NCBI GenBank assembly: GCA_963765295.1
Contig: CAVXVO010000005.1
Coordinates: forward strand, 1-64,000
Direction: 5' to 3'
DNA: 64,000 nt
Source: PALSA-612 sp963765295
GTDB lineage: Bacteria; Actinomycetota; Thermoleophilia; Gaiellales; Gaiellaceae
Shown here: piece by piece, positions 17,346-25,184 of the stretch
How positions within the stretch are numbered: the first letter of the stretch is position 1
Layout of the letters: every line of letters starts with the position of its first letter
Notes under the pieces: model-generated
The model's input: only the letters and a program-made list of their open reading frames with translations
Databases searched by the model: none
What the model was told of the DNA's origin: nothing
Position numbers and translations under genes: made by a program

Positions 17346-18074
17346 GTGATCAGCGGCCTCGGCCGATTCGCCCTTCGTAGACGCACTTATCTGCTTGCCT
17401 GCGCGCTCAGCTTGGGATTCGCCGTCGTGGCGATTCTCGTGGCTGCGGGCTTCTTGACCGGAGTTGATCAATGGTCGCTCGATCGCCTGATGCCTGGGCT
17501 GACCGCCACGTCGGGGAAGCCGTCGTTTCTCGGCTCCCTTGTGCCCATCTTCCATCCAAGCAAAGAGCACGGCCACGTAGCCGTCGCCGCTGCCAACTAT
17601 TCAATCGTCTGGATCGCTTCCCCGATTCCGTCCACCTTGTTAGTGGCATCGGCGCTTCTCTATCTCTCGACGCGAGGCCGGAAACGGCTCGCGCTGTGGC
17701 TCGGAACCGTCTTCATCGCGGCAAACGCGGCTGAGTTCGTCGGGAAGCGGCTGATCACAAGACCACCGCTGTACGCGGAACAGGCCGGAGAGCGCATTCA
17801 CGTTCGGCCGTTCGACTCGTCTTTTCCGAGCGGTCACATGATCCGGGCCGTGGTGCTCGCAGCGTGCCTGGTCACGTGCTTTCCTCGCACTCGCCCGATC
17901 GCACTCGTCTGGCTCACCGCCGTCGCGGTCATGCTCGTGGTGGGGGGTTGGCACACCCCCACGGACGTGGCAGGGGGTCTTCTGATCGCCAGCTGGCTCC
18001 TGATCTCAGCCTTCATCGCTCTGCACGCACAGTGTCGCCCGGCCGTAGAGCTCGATCAACGAGGCCCTGCCTAG
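17346..18074 (+). CDS. PAP2-family membrane phosphatase
   Basis: Integral membrane phosphatidic-acid/undecaprenyl-pyrophosphate phosphatase family protein of 242 residues with about six helices. The PAP2 signature is present in order: KRLITRPPLY (KxxxxxRP motif 1), SSFPSGH (motif 2, catalytic PSGH) and GGWHTPTDVAGG (motif 3 with the catalytic His and Asp; the usual preceding SR is replaced). Likely dephosphorylates a lipid phosphate on the outer face of the membrane, possibly recycling the polyprenyl carrier used by the EPS loci, which is inference. GTG 17346 directly follows the Lsr2-like gene. Confidence 0.88.
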   Translation: MISGLGRFALRRRTYLLACALSLGFAVVAILVAAGFLTGVDQWSLDRLMPGLTATSGKPSFLGSLVPIFHPSKEHGHVAVAAANYSIVWIASPIPSTLLVASALLYLSTRGRKRLALWLGTVFIAANAAEFVGKRLITRPPLYAEQAGERIHVRPFDSSFPSGHMIRAVVLAACLVTCFPRTRPIALVWLTAVAVMLVVGGWHTPTDVAGGLLIASWLLISAFIALHAQCRPAVELDQRGPA

Positions 18075-18430
18075 TTGGCCTGCTTCGCATCCGTACGCGC
18101 CGTCCAGTGCGGCGACTGGATTAACGCCTGGCTCGTGTAGGTCGCGCCCGAGAGCATGTTGATGTTCGGATTGTGCTGGGCTCGCAGCCCTCGCCGATCA
18201 GGGATCGGGATCGCGTTCTGGCTGATGAAGATCGAGCGTCCGGCGTGGTCCGGGTAGACCGGAATCGGCACGCCCCGTGATCTTGCGCGTGACCTTCTTC
18301 TTCGAGCCGATCGTCGTGGTCGTCTTCCAGACGACCAACGTGACCTCGACGTAGCCCCAGCGGTCGGCCCGGGCCTGCAGTGGAGGGAGCGACAGCGACC
18401 CGTCTCTCTGGTCGCTTCCTTCCGGGAATG
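18071..18430 (-). pseudogene. FMN-binding domain remnant
   Basis: Reading leftward, one frame gives ADRWGYVEVTLVVWKTTTTI and then, after a shift near 18270, another gives VPIPVYPDHAGRSIFISQNA, NPNINMLSGATYTSQALIQS and a stop at 18071. SGATYTS is the flavin-attachment motif of FMN-binding (NosR/RnfG-type) domains, which receive covalent FMN on the Thr and act in electron transfer. Only one domain remains, the frame is broken and the upstream part is lost, so it is a decayed gene converging on the PAP2 stop. Confidence 0.65.
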
Positions 18431-18504
18431 GTCGTATAGTCGTGCTGCATCCCGAGCTTCCGACTGCCGTCTCGCTCGGGACGGGCCGCAAAAAGAAACA
18501 AAGG

Positions 18505-18792
18505 ATGGTCTCCCCGGTGGGCGCCAACCAGGCACGGGCGCGCAAGGCCGCCCTCAACGAGGGGCTCCAGCCTGAGCCAAGCACGACCCTCGCACCGACC
18601 GACCAGTTCGTCGAGCTTGCCTGCGAGTGCAGCAACGCCGCCTGCTCCACCCAGATCATGCTCACCCCAGACGAGTACACCTTCCTCAGAACCGTCTCCG
18701 GCTACTACGCGGTCGCACCCGACCATGTCAGCCCAGACGACCACATCATCATCATCATCGGCGAACCAGACCGATTCGCGATCGTCGAATAG
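18505..18792 (+). CDS. Conserved hypothetical protein with CxC/C motif
   Basis: 95 residues. It resembles a common actinobacterial hypothetical family: an N-terminal helix (NQARARKAALNEGL), then FVELACECSNAACSTQIMLT, PDEYTFLRTVSGYYAVAPDH and a final strand ending FAIVE. The Cys triad (CEC...C) may bind metal. ATG 18505 is chosen because AAAGG precedes it; upstream in-frame sequence is unlike protein. Function unknown. A run of five Ile codons (HIIIIIGE) is unusual. Confidence 0.65.
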   Translation: MVSPVGANQARARKAALNEGLQPEPSTTLAPTDQFVELACECSNAACSTQIMLTPDEYTFLRTVSGYYAVAPDHVSPDDHIIIIIGEPDRFAIVE

Positions 18793-19058
18793 CGACGACG
18801 GACCAGCCCACAGCCAGATTGCGAGTGGCACGACCGTTGCCCACGAGCGGCCTGACTCGCAAGCGACACGGCGCGCACAGAGGACGACTCGCTGAGACCT
18901 TGAGCTGACGTAGAACCGCACTCTCGTCCAGGACAAGGACCGGAGTAGCCGCCAGTCGTCCTGGTCATAGCGATTCGTTCATGGCCATTTGAAGGTGAAG
19001 ATGTTACGGTCGCGGTTCAGCGAGAGGAGACCAAAAGTGGGCGAGCGAGCGGCATCCC
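18793..19058. other. Intergenic before the phosphoesterase
   Basis: No gene seen. A GAGGAG ribosome site followed by GTG at 19037 lies at the end; its frame stops after 10 codons (see the next gene). Confidence 0.5.
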
Positions 19059-20018
19059 GTGTTGGGTAGAGGTCTCGTGGCCGCGTCCGCGGCTGCTCTC
19101 ACGGGTCTCGTTGTGCTCGCGGTCGTCTCGAGTTCAGCACTTGCACGCCGGGCGGACGATCCGGCGGCGCATGTATGTGGCTCCGTCTCGGCGCCGCCGA
19201 CACGCATCGACCACGTCATCTGGATCTGGTTCGAGAACCACTCGTTCAGCCAGATCGACGGGTCCCCGCATGCGCCGTTCTTCAACGCTCTCGCAGCTGA
19301 CTGTGGTCTAGCCACCAACTATCGCGAGGTCGCTTGGACGTCGCTGCCGGCGTACCTGGATCTGACGGGCGGCTCGAACGGGGGCCTGCCGAAGGGCTCG
19401 TGCGAACCAGGCCCGACGTGCCAGGTCACGAATCCGAGCCTTTTCGCTCAACTGGAGCAGGCCGGCCGGTCCTGGCGCGGGTACGTCGAGGACATGCCCA
19501 CAAGTTGCGCTCTGACCTCTGCTGGTCGCTATGACACGGAGCGGAATCCGGCTGCCTACTACGTCGATGTCCAATCCACCTGCCCGAGCTTCGACATTCC
19601 GCTCGGATCGACGACGGCAGGCAACCTCGCAACCGACCTCGCGAACGACACGCTGCCAAACTTCGCGTACATCACGCCGAACCAATGCAATGCGATGGAG
19701 AAGAAATGCAAAGCGAACGACATCGGCAACGGCGACGCGTTCCTGCGCAGCTGGATTATCGCCCTCACGTCGAGCGCCGCCTACCAGAGCGGGGACACTG
19801 CGATCGCCATCACCTTCGACGAGCCGAAAGCAAAGTTCGGCGCGCTGATCTACACCGTCGTCGTTTCGCCATCCACCGTGCCCGGCACTCGAGACGGCGA
19901 TCCGTTCACACACTTCTCACTCTTGCGCACGACCGAGGAGCTGCTGGGCCTGTCGCCGTTCCTCGGGAACGCGAACAGCGCCACAAGCATGGGCCCCGCG
20001 TTCAACCTCGAGCCATAG
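19059..20018 (+). CDS. Exported PF04185-type phosphoesterase
   Basis: Exported phosphoesterase of 319 residues with only the catalytic domain. Signal peptide at about residues 7-30. Motifs: HVIWIWFENHSFSQIDGSP, TSLPAYLDLTGG, WRGYVEDMPTSC, FAYITPNQCN, AIAITFDEPKAKFG and HFSLLRTTEELLGL, all aligned with the homologues at 5378, 26463 and 35864. The start is doubtful. GTG 19059 has no ribosome site nearby, whereas GTG 19037 has GAGGAG at good spacing but runs into a stop after MGERAASRVG. A one-base indel near 19066 would give MGERAASRVGRGLVAASAAA, so the true start may be 19037. Confidence 0.85.
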   Translation: MLGRGLVAASAAALTGLVVLAVVSSSALARRADDPAAHVCGSVSAPPTRIDHVIWIWFENHSFSQIDGSPHAPFFNALAADCGLATNYREVAWTSLPAYLDLTGGSNGGLPKGSCEPGPTCQVTNPSLFAQLEQAGRSWRGYVEDMPTSCALTSAGRYDTERNPAAYYVDVQSTCPSFDIPLGSTTAGNLATDLANDTLPNFAYITPNQCNAMEKKCKANDIGNGDAFLRSWIIALTSSAAYQSGDTAIAITFDEPKAKFGALIYTVVVSPSTVPGTRDGDPFTHFSLLRTTEELLGLSPFLGNANSATSMGPAFNLEP

Positions 20019-20128
20019 ATCGCGGACGGGGCCGCGAATTGGCGAGGCTGAGCATTCGACGGCTGCGCCCCGTCGTCGTCGGGGCGGCGCCAGCTAAGCC
20101 GACCGCACTCGGCGTGAAGGCGTAACTG

Positions 20129-20383
20129 TCAGAGCTCCGAACCTAACGTTCGCCACACCGCTCGCACGCCCGCCTCGTCGGGTAGCGCGGCGAGCAACTC
20201 GAGGAGCTGCCATCGTGGCCCTTTCCAGGAGCGCCGTGGCTGCTCTTCGGGCGGGCCAACGAGCTTAACGAAGGTCTCGTCCTCGGTAATCGTGATGTAG
20301 TTGGCAGCCCCCGCCTTGCTAAAGCTCGCACCAACACGATCAAGCTCGACGCGGATACGCAAAGGGTGGAGCTGGGCCGCCAC
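20129..20383 (-). CDS. Small hypothetical protein
   Basis: 84 residues, not recognised. It has alternating strand character (IRVELDRVGASFSKAGAANY, ITITEDETFVKLV) and a C-terminal helix (WQLLELLAALPDEAGVRAVW). No Cys, signal or membrane segment. Codon composition and hydrophobic spacing look coding, but no neighbour supports a role. Confidence 0.45.
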   Translation of the reverse strand: MAAQLHPLRIRVELDRVGASFSKAGAANYITITEDETFVKLVGPPEEQPRRSWKGPRWQLLELLAALPDEAGVRAVWRTLGSEL

Positions 20384-20529
20384 AGAGCGCGAGTAAACAC
20401 CCAGCGACGATGGGCAAAGCTGAAAGGTCGTCTAGCCTTGCGCCCTGCAGCGGTCTAGTCCTTAAGCGAGTCGAGACCGGCGTCCCGGTTATGGCCAGCC
20501 CGTCGGGTGTCGCCCAGATGCTGTGGCGG

Positions 20530-20748
20530 TCACAGTGGGGGCCAACTGCGGAGTTCTTCGAGCGAGTACCGAGCGAGCCACCAATTCTGGCTTCTCTGGT
20601 GCAGGACACTGTTCGGTCGCGTGTGCGGATACCGGCAATGGGCACAGCGGTGGGGGCGAGCTGCCCGTGCTCGTTCGACGGGAGTCCGCACAACGATCTC
20701 TGAACGTGCGGCGCACTCGACACAGACGACGATCATCGTGGCCGTCAT
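20530..20748 (-). CDS. Small zinc-ribbon-like protein
   Basis: 72 residues from ATG 20748. Two Cys pairs, VVCVECAARS and HRCAHCRYP, are spaced as in a zinc ribbon. The tail WWLARYSLEELRSWPPL resembles the amphipathic helix that ends many small actinobacterial zinc-ribbon proteins. Overlapping frames on both strands also look open, so the assignment is moderate. Confidence 0.45.
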   Translation of the reverse strand: MTATMIVVCVECAARSEIVVRTPVERARAARPHRCAHCRYPHTRPNSVLHQRSQNWWLARYSLEELRSWPPL

Positions 20749-21212
20749 CTACTCACGCTAGCGACGTTCGGCCAAAAGTCTAGATTCTGTTCGCACGGTT
20801 GAAGCAAGTTCACCCGTATGGGGGATGACAGATGCTGCCTTCGCGCTCTTGATGAGTCTTGTGGGGTCCTTCAGTCAGCCGGCAGCACTCTTCCTGGCAT
20901 GGCCGCCTGGCGCTGGCATGTCGGACTCGCAGCCGCACGACTTTACGCTCGGTGAGTTGGCCAAGGAACGGGACTTGGAACTTGAGGCGTTGAACCGTCG
21001 CGCAGGCCCGCGGGTTGCTCGCGACGAGCACGATCTCGGCTCAGCCATCTGACCAACGTAGGCACCGTCGCAGCGTTCAAGTCGTTCTCTGTGCTGCCGA
21101 TAGAGCCGGTGCCGACCGTCGCTTGATGCGGCCAAATCTGATTCGTCGCTTCCCGAATCGATGGAACGTCTTTGGCGCCGGTCGGCTGTCCCTCCGTGCC
21201 GTTATGGGGAGC

Positions 21213-21238
21213 GAGCGGGCACGCGGGCGTGCCCGCTC
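21213..21238 (-). terminator. Strong hairpin downstream of the minus-strand MPWC gene
   Basis: GAGCGGGCACGC (21213-21224) and GCGTGCCCGCTC (21227-21238) are perfectly complementary. It lies about 47 bases past the stop of the gene at 21285 in its direction of transcription. Confidence 0.6.
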
Positions 21239-21284
21239 CGCTGCCCTGCGACGCTCGAGGAGATGCGGGCCGGGCCGGACGCGT

Positions 21285-21620
21285 TTACCCTCCGCGTTTG
21301 GTGTTCACGCGGTGTCCAGCTGCGCGTCGCAGGCGGGAACAGCTGACTACATAACCGTAGTCGAGGGGGCCGCGGCCGTCCCATCCCATTGCATATTCGG
21401 GCCGATGGTAGGCCGCGGTTGGAACTGGAGCCACGGCTTCGCAGAAGACGAGCGCGGATGCTCCGTACTTGACCCGGTAATCGCTGGGTATGAGGGCGAC
21501 GCTCAAGACGGAGAACGATGCACCGTCAAGTTCGACCGTGTCGCCGTCCTTCGGGATCGTGGGGACACGTCGCCTGACCCTGTCTGTGCCTACGTTGGTT
21601 TGAAACTCGCACCAAGGCAT
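21285..21620 (-). CDS. 'MPWC' small protein, copy A
   Basis: 111 residues; ATG 21620 is preceded by AAAGGAG at 6 bases, which fixes the start at MPWCEFQTNV. The first 65 residues form a compact beta-rich unit (DGDTVELDGASFSVLSVALI, ALVFCEA) that matches the protein at 22005: same MPWC start, same GDxVxxDG, SVxLIP and ALxVxCxA positions. The extra C-terminal tail (AYHRPEYAMGWDGRGPLDYG) is absent from the other copy and may be poorly constrained. Two conserved Cys (residue 4 and near 63) suggest a metal or disulphide. Family not recognised. Confidence 0.65.
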   Translation of the reverse strand: MPWCEFQTNVGTDRVRRRVPTIPKDGDTVELDGASFSVLSVALIPSDYRVKYGASALVFCEAVAPVPTAAYHRPEYAMGWDGRGPLDYGYVVSCSRLRRAAGHRVNTKRGG

Positions 21621-22004
21621 CGCGTCTCCTTTCGCCGACAGCACGTTCTGGGTCGCCTTTACGTCTTATAAGTGCGTCCATGCGGCTGGGCGCTCTACGA
21701 AGGTCAAGACTGGGGCTGCGCCGACGCGGCCCGTCCCGGCGGTTTCTCGTCCTGGGCGCCGAGGCAGTGACCCCGCTTGAGCCGCTCGCTACGCGCCGGG
21801 CCGGGCGTGACCCGTACTGCTGGAGAGGCGATTACAAGCCGGTTGACTTGCAATAGTCCGTTAACTAGTGGGGAAGCGCCTGTTTTGGGCTCAAATCCTC
21901 GAGCTGCGTATGAGCCTTCACGGTGAGCGCGCAAACGGCGACTGGTCAACGGGCCACGATGGTAACGCCAACGACGCACCCTCGGCGTTTAAGGTTGTCC
22001 GAGA
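21621..22004. other. Intergenic between the two MPWC genes
   Basis: Divergent promoter region for the two paralogues. No gene is convincing. A tRNA-like GGGCTCAAATCC at 21886-21897 was examined and not accepted as a tRNA. Confidence 0.4.
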
Positions 22005-22229
22005 ATGCCGTGGTGCCAGATCCTCATTGACGACCCCTCTGGTAAAGAGGAGCAGACTTTCAAGCGGCTGATGCGGAACCAGCCGGCAGTCGGGGACCTG
22101 ATCGACGTCAACGGAGAGCAGGCCATCGTGACAAGCGTCTCCCTGATCCCGCCCAGAAGGAGCGTCCACGAAGCCCTAGCCGTGCTGGTGTACTGCCGGG
22201 CCTACGCTGCCGCAGCTCGCCTGCCCTAA
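22005..22229 (+). CDS. 'MPWC' small protein, copy B
   Basis: 74 residues, paralogue of the divergent gene at 21285: MPWCQILIDD, VGDLIDVNGEQAIVTSVSLI and LAVLVYCRA align with the other copy without gaps in the second half. Small, beta-rich and cytoplasmic, with the same two Cys. The next gene starts 3 bases after its stop, so it is probably co-transcribed with the DNA-binding-like protein. Function unknown. Confidence 0.65.
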   Translation: MPWCQILIDDPSGKEEQTFKRLMRNQPAVGDLIDVNGEQAIVTSVSLIPPRRSVHEALAVLVYCRAYAAAARLP

Positions 22230-22232
22230 AGC

Positions 22233-22580
22233 GTGACGCTGATGCGAGAGGCGATGCCAGCCGTAAGGCATCAACCGAAGCCAGCGAAGCTCACGGAGAC
22301 TCAGGTACGCGCTGCCTGGCGGCTCTACCACGCCGGGCACTCTCTGCACGACCTCGCGCACAGGGGTTGGCAGGCATGGGGCTACGCCTCCCAAGCGTCA
22401 GCTCGCGCGGCTCTTCGACGCCAGTTCCGCAAACACCACCTCCCGATCCGCGACATCGCCACTGCCTGTCGGTCACGGATCGGCCGCTGCGTCGGGTGCG
22501 GAGTCCCCTTCCCGGAACGGACACGCGGCTGTACGCCTTGCCGGGCTCGACACTGGCGCAGGCGCAAACGCTCGATCTAG
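22233..22580 (+). CDS. HTH/zinc-ribbon putative DNA-binding protein
   Basis: 115 residues from GTG 22233. The first part (LTETQVRAAWRLYHAGHSLH, DLAHRGWQAWGYASQASARA) reads as a helix-turn-helix for recognising DNA, similar to resolvase/phage small HTH proteins. The second part has RCVGCGVPFP and GCTPCRARHWRRRKRS, a CxxC...CxxC zinc ribbon with a very basic end. A nucleic-acid-binding role is inferred. It is coupled to the MPWC gene upstream, so the two may act together. Confidence 0.6.
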   Translation: MTLMREAMPAVRHQPKPAKLTETQVRAAWRLYHAGHSLHDLAHRGWQAWGYASQASARAALRRQFRKHHLPIRDIATACRSRIGRCVGCGVPFPERTRGCTPCRARHWRRRKRSI

Positions 22581-22692
22581 TGGCTGCGTGTTTCTAGCGC
22601 TCTCGGCGAACCCGACCGGCGTCGAGGATGCGCTGCACCATCGCGTCTGGGATCGGGTCGTTGGCGTAGCTCCGCGGATTGCGCTTACTGAC
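22545..22692 (-). pseudogene. Nitroreductase N-terminal remnant
   Basis: On the minus strand one frame gives SKRNPRSYANDPIPDAMVQR and ILDAGRV; the adjacent frame continues GFAESARNTQPLDRAF. Together they match the FMN-binding start of nitroreductase-family proteins (a PIPD..V.RIL.AGR...SARN.QP pattern). Nothing further of the domain is present, and the fragment runs into the 3' end of the HTH gene, so it is a truncated, frameshifted relic. Confidence 0.6.
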
Positions 22693-22964
22693 GCGTTGAG
22701 ACCGAAGACCGCGATATCCGCGTACCAAGATGGGACGGCCTGCGCTCGCGTGGCTCGGCTCGGCCCTGGGCGCGCTGCATCCCGCACTTTCTGTCCAACG
22801 GGCGCACCAGGAGTCGATCACCGGAGCATCGGCATCGCGAGCCAGCCGTGTCTCGACGGCAAGAGGCGGATGAGCTGCTGGCTGGCGAGTCGGTGTTAAG
22901 CCGTCTCGGAGTCGCCGCTCCCCGCAGGTCTCGCCTCGCCGGGGGACGCTGCTTCGTTCGGCGC
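22693..22964. other. Intergenic, no gene seen
   Basis: Open frames on both strands give Arg/Ser-rich translations without recognisable features. Confidence 0.4.
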
Positions 22965-23654
22965 TTATCTATCGACGTCGCTGCGGTTGAGCTCATCGAG
23001 CGTCGCGACCAGTCTGGCCGACAGGTCGTGCCGGAGGTCGGCGGCAATGGTCTGCAAGCGCCCCCGCTCGGCCTCGAGCCGCGCGAGTTCCCGCTCGGCG
23101 TTCCTGACGATCTTGGCCTCGTGCTCTCTCGCCTTCTGCAACATTCGCTCGGCGTCGTGACGAGCCTCGCTTGTAACGGTCTCCGCTCTGCGCTTCGCGG
23201 AGCCGACCACGTCGGCCGAAAGGATCTCTCGACGCCGGTAGGCTGCGAGCTCGTCTTGGGCTTCCCCGAGTTCACGCTCGAGGTCCGCCCGTGCTCGGGC
23301 GAGCTGGGTATCCCACTTGGATCGGGCGCACTCGAGCTGAGCCGCCAGTGACGCCCGTTCCTGTTTTGCGCTCTCGCACTCGCCCGTTAGGCTTTCGACC
23401 TCCGCGAACAGCTTGTGCTCGCGCTTCTCGAGGTCCTGACAAAAGCTCTGAACCCGACTCAGCTCGGCTACTAGGTGCTCACGCTCTACCACGAGCCCCC
23501 AGTAGCTTGCGTCGAGTCTCGCAACGAGCTGTCGTGTCGCCCTGCGGTCGAACCCTCCGAATAGCGCCCTCGGAACGTCGTCTAGCCAGTAGCTGAGTGA
23601 CCGGTGCTCGTCGGTCTGGGGGGGCTCGCCGGTCTGGGCCGCGTTGGTCGCCAC
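22965..23654 (-). CDS. DivIVA-like coiled-coil protein, copy A
   Basis: 229 residues. The N-terminal unit (VPRALFGGFDRRATRQLVAR) corresponds to the DivIVA membrane-targeting motif, in which a GYD-type turn is typical. It is followed by a long coiled coil (about 55-220) rich in Glu/Arg/Ala with ELGEAQDELAAYRRRE. DivIVA-like proteins bind curved membrane and scaffold growth or division. It aligns along its whole length with the protein at 25185. No neighbour with a known division role is present, so function is inferred from fold only. Confidence 0.75.
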   Translation of the reverse strand: MATNAAQTGEPPQTDEHRSLSYWLDDVPRALFGGFDRRATRQLVARLDASYWGLVVEREHLVAELSRVQSFCQDLEKREHKLFAEVESLTGECESAKQERASLAAQLECARSKWDTQLARARADLERELGEAQDELAAYRRREILSADVVGSAKRRAETVTSEARHDAERMLQKAREHEAKIVRNAERELARLEAERGRLQTIAADLRHDLSARLVATLDELNRSDVDR

Positions 23655-23781
23655 AGCCGCCTGTTCAACATCGAAGGGGAAGACCCTTTAAAGAGCACTC
23701 CCTCCGTTCCTGAACGCAAGCAAGCGTGAGGCGTCTCTCACGCCGCACGTTCCACTCACCCGTACGGTTGGCCGTCGCTCT

Positions 23782-24090
23782 TTAACGCAAGAGGTTTCCG
23801 GCTACAACGAGCACGGTTAGCGCGGCCACCCACACCAGCAGTAGTCGCTCGCCGAGCAGGAGTCCGTGCCATTTCGGGCGCTGCGTCGGTGCATGTCCTC
23901 CCGGTGGATCACTTGGTTCGGGAATCCGCACCGGCAGTGGTAGTGCGGCCGGGGAGAGCCAAGAACCGCGTTTCGGTTCCTGTCGATCTACCGGTCGCAG
24001 TTGGTGGGCTTGTAGGAGGGTGGCCATGATCCGGTCGACCGCTTCGTCCCTGGCACGTTGCGTAACAAAGATGTGGACGCGCGCGCTCAT
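23782..24090 (-). CDS. Hypothetical C-tail-anchored membrane protein
   Basis: 102 residues; a polar N-terminal part (VHIFVTQRARDEAVDRIMAT), a Pro-rich middle and one C-terminal membrane helix (LLLVWVAALTVLVVAGNLL). The start ATG 24090 overlaps the stop of a low-quality upstream frame (ATGA). Not recognised. Confidence 0.45.
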   Translation of the reverse strand: MSARVHIFVTQRARDEAVDRIMATLLQAHQLRPVDRQEPKRGSWLSPAALPLPVRIPEPSDPPGGHAPTQRPKWHGLLLGERLLLVWVAALTVLVVAGNLLR

Positions 24091-24493
24091 CTAACGTGCT
24101 CTTCCGGAGGAGGCACGACGGAAGCTGCGGTAGCCGCCTGTACTCCGTTCGCCGGGATCGGACATCTCAAACGCACTCCATTAGGCCCGTTGAGGGCCGT
24201 GGTCGAAGACTGAAGAAAACGATTGACAATGCAACTGTCGGCACAGATATTGAACCTCTTTCTCGCTGCGGACGCAAAGGTGATGCGCAGGCTGATCAGC
24301 GCGAACACGGCTCTTCCAGCCAGCGATAGCAAAGAACGGCGACCCCTGTTCGAAACGACGCAGCCGCGAACTTCGATGGCTACTGGTGTTGCCCTAACAC
24401 GCCTACACGGCCATGCCTAGCGCGAGCGGGACATGGACCGCCTTGTTGTCACGACCTTTTGATTGCGGTCGTTTCCTCGCAGGGGGCTTGGAC
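24091..24493. other. Low-confidence region upstream of the integrase remnant
   Basis: A minus-strand frame at 24087-24332 ends in an ATGA overlap with the next gene but has weak protein character. Otherwise nothing is seen. Confidence 0.35.
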
Positions 24494-24675
24494 TTAATCC
24501 CCGTTGAGTTCCTGCTGAACATCGAGCAGTCGCCCGTAACTCTGCGCCATCCGCGCACGGAGTTCGTCGGCGGGGCGAGCCCGCTCGAACCGGATGCACG
24601 TAGGTCGAGGCCGTGACGCCGACGTTGGCGTGCCCGAGTTGCTTTGACACTCTGACCGGGTCGAGGCTGAAGACG
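24494..24675 (-). pseudogene. Tyrosine recombinase (integrase) C-terminal remnant
   Basis: On the minus strand FSLDPVRVSKQLGHANVGVT followed by ASTYVHP is the classic end of a tyrosine recombinase; the LGH and the catalytic Tyr in the STYVH context are visible. After a one-base shift the tail continues FERARPADELRARMAQSYGR and LLDVQQELNGD to TAA at 24494. The Arg-containing catalytic parts upstream are gone, so the enzyme is dead. It marks a former mobile-element insertion in this part of the window. Confidence 0.8.
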
Positions 24676-25184
24676 CGTGATCGCGTGGGTCACCGCGACA
24701 TGGCCTCAGGCCGCCGAGAAATCAGACAACGTTCGACGAGGCAGCAGCGCGGGTTGCGATCCGTGATCCGTTCGAGTGTCTACCGATACGCGGCGCTGCC
24801 AGTCAACTGACCTAGCCGACCGCGAACTAGGTGCGTTGCTTGGGGAGGTAGCCGAAGCATCGGGCGAGAAATTGCAATGCGATCAGGACTGGCACCATCA
24901 TCTTGTCGGCCATGAGAGGCCGTTTCGTTAGCGTCGTGTGCTCGAGGCAGGTCCGGGTTCAGCCCGGACTGATTGCGGACTACGAACGCTCTCATAATCC
25001 CCGACGCCAGACCACGATCGAGATCGGGGTCACCTGTTGAGCCGGATACCCATAACACCGCAGCCAGTGAACGAAACAGAGCATGTCCGAACCTTCGATT
25101 CCAGATCGAACGCCAAGCCCGGGCGGCGAAGTGTTCGTGAGCAACGCCCTGCTCTGGCAGCCGCGTGTGAAGCTGGATCTTGTC
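24676..25184. other. Degenerate region, no gene seen
   Basis: Sequence between the integrase relic and the second DivIVA-like gene. No intact gene, attachment-site repeat or tRNA was recognised. It may hold further decayed mobile-element DNA. Confidence 0.4.

Noticed and set aside
20825..21052. Plus-strand frame containing MSDSQPHDFTLGELAKERDL
   Set aside because: Mildly protein-like at its end, but there is no ribosome site, no motif, and the opposite strand is equally open.
21840..21905. tRNA-like segment with GGGCTCAAATCC
   Set aside because: The T-loop resembles a tRNA, but the T-stem, anticodon stem and acceptor stem do not pair, so no cloverleaf can be drawn.
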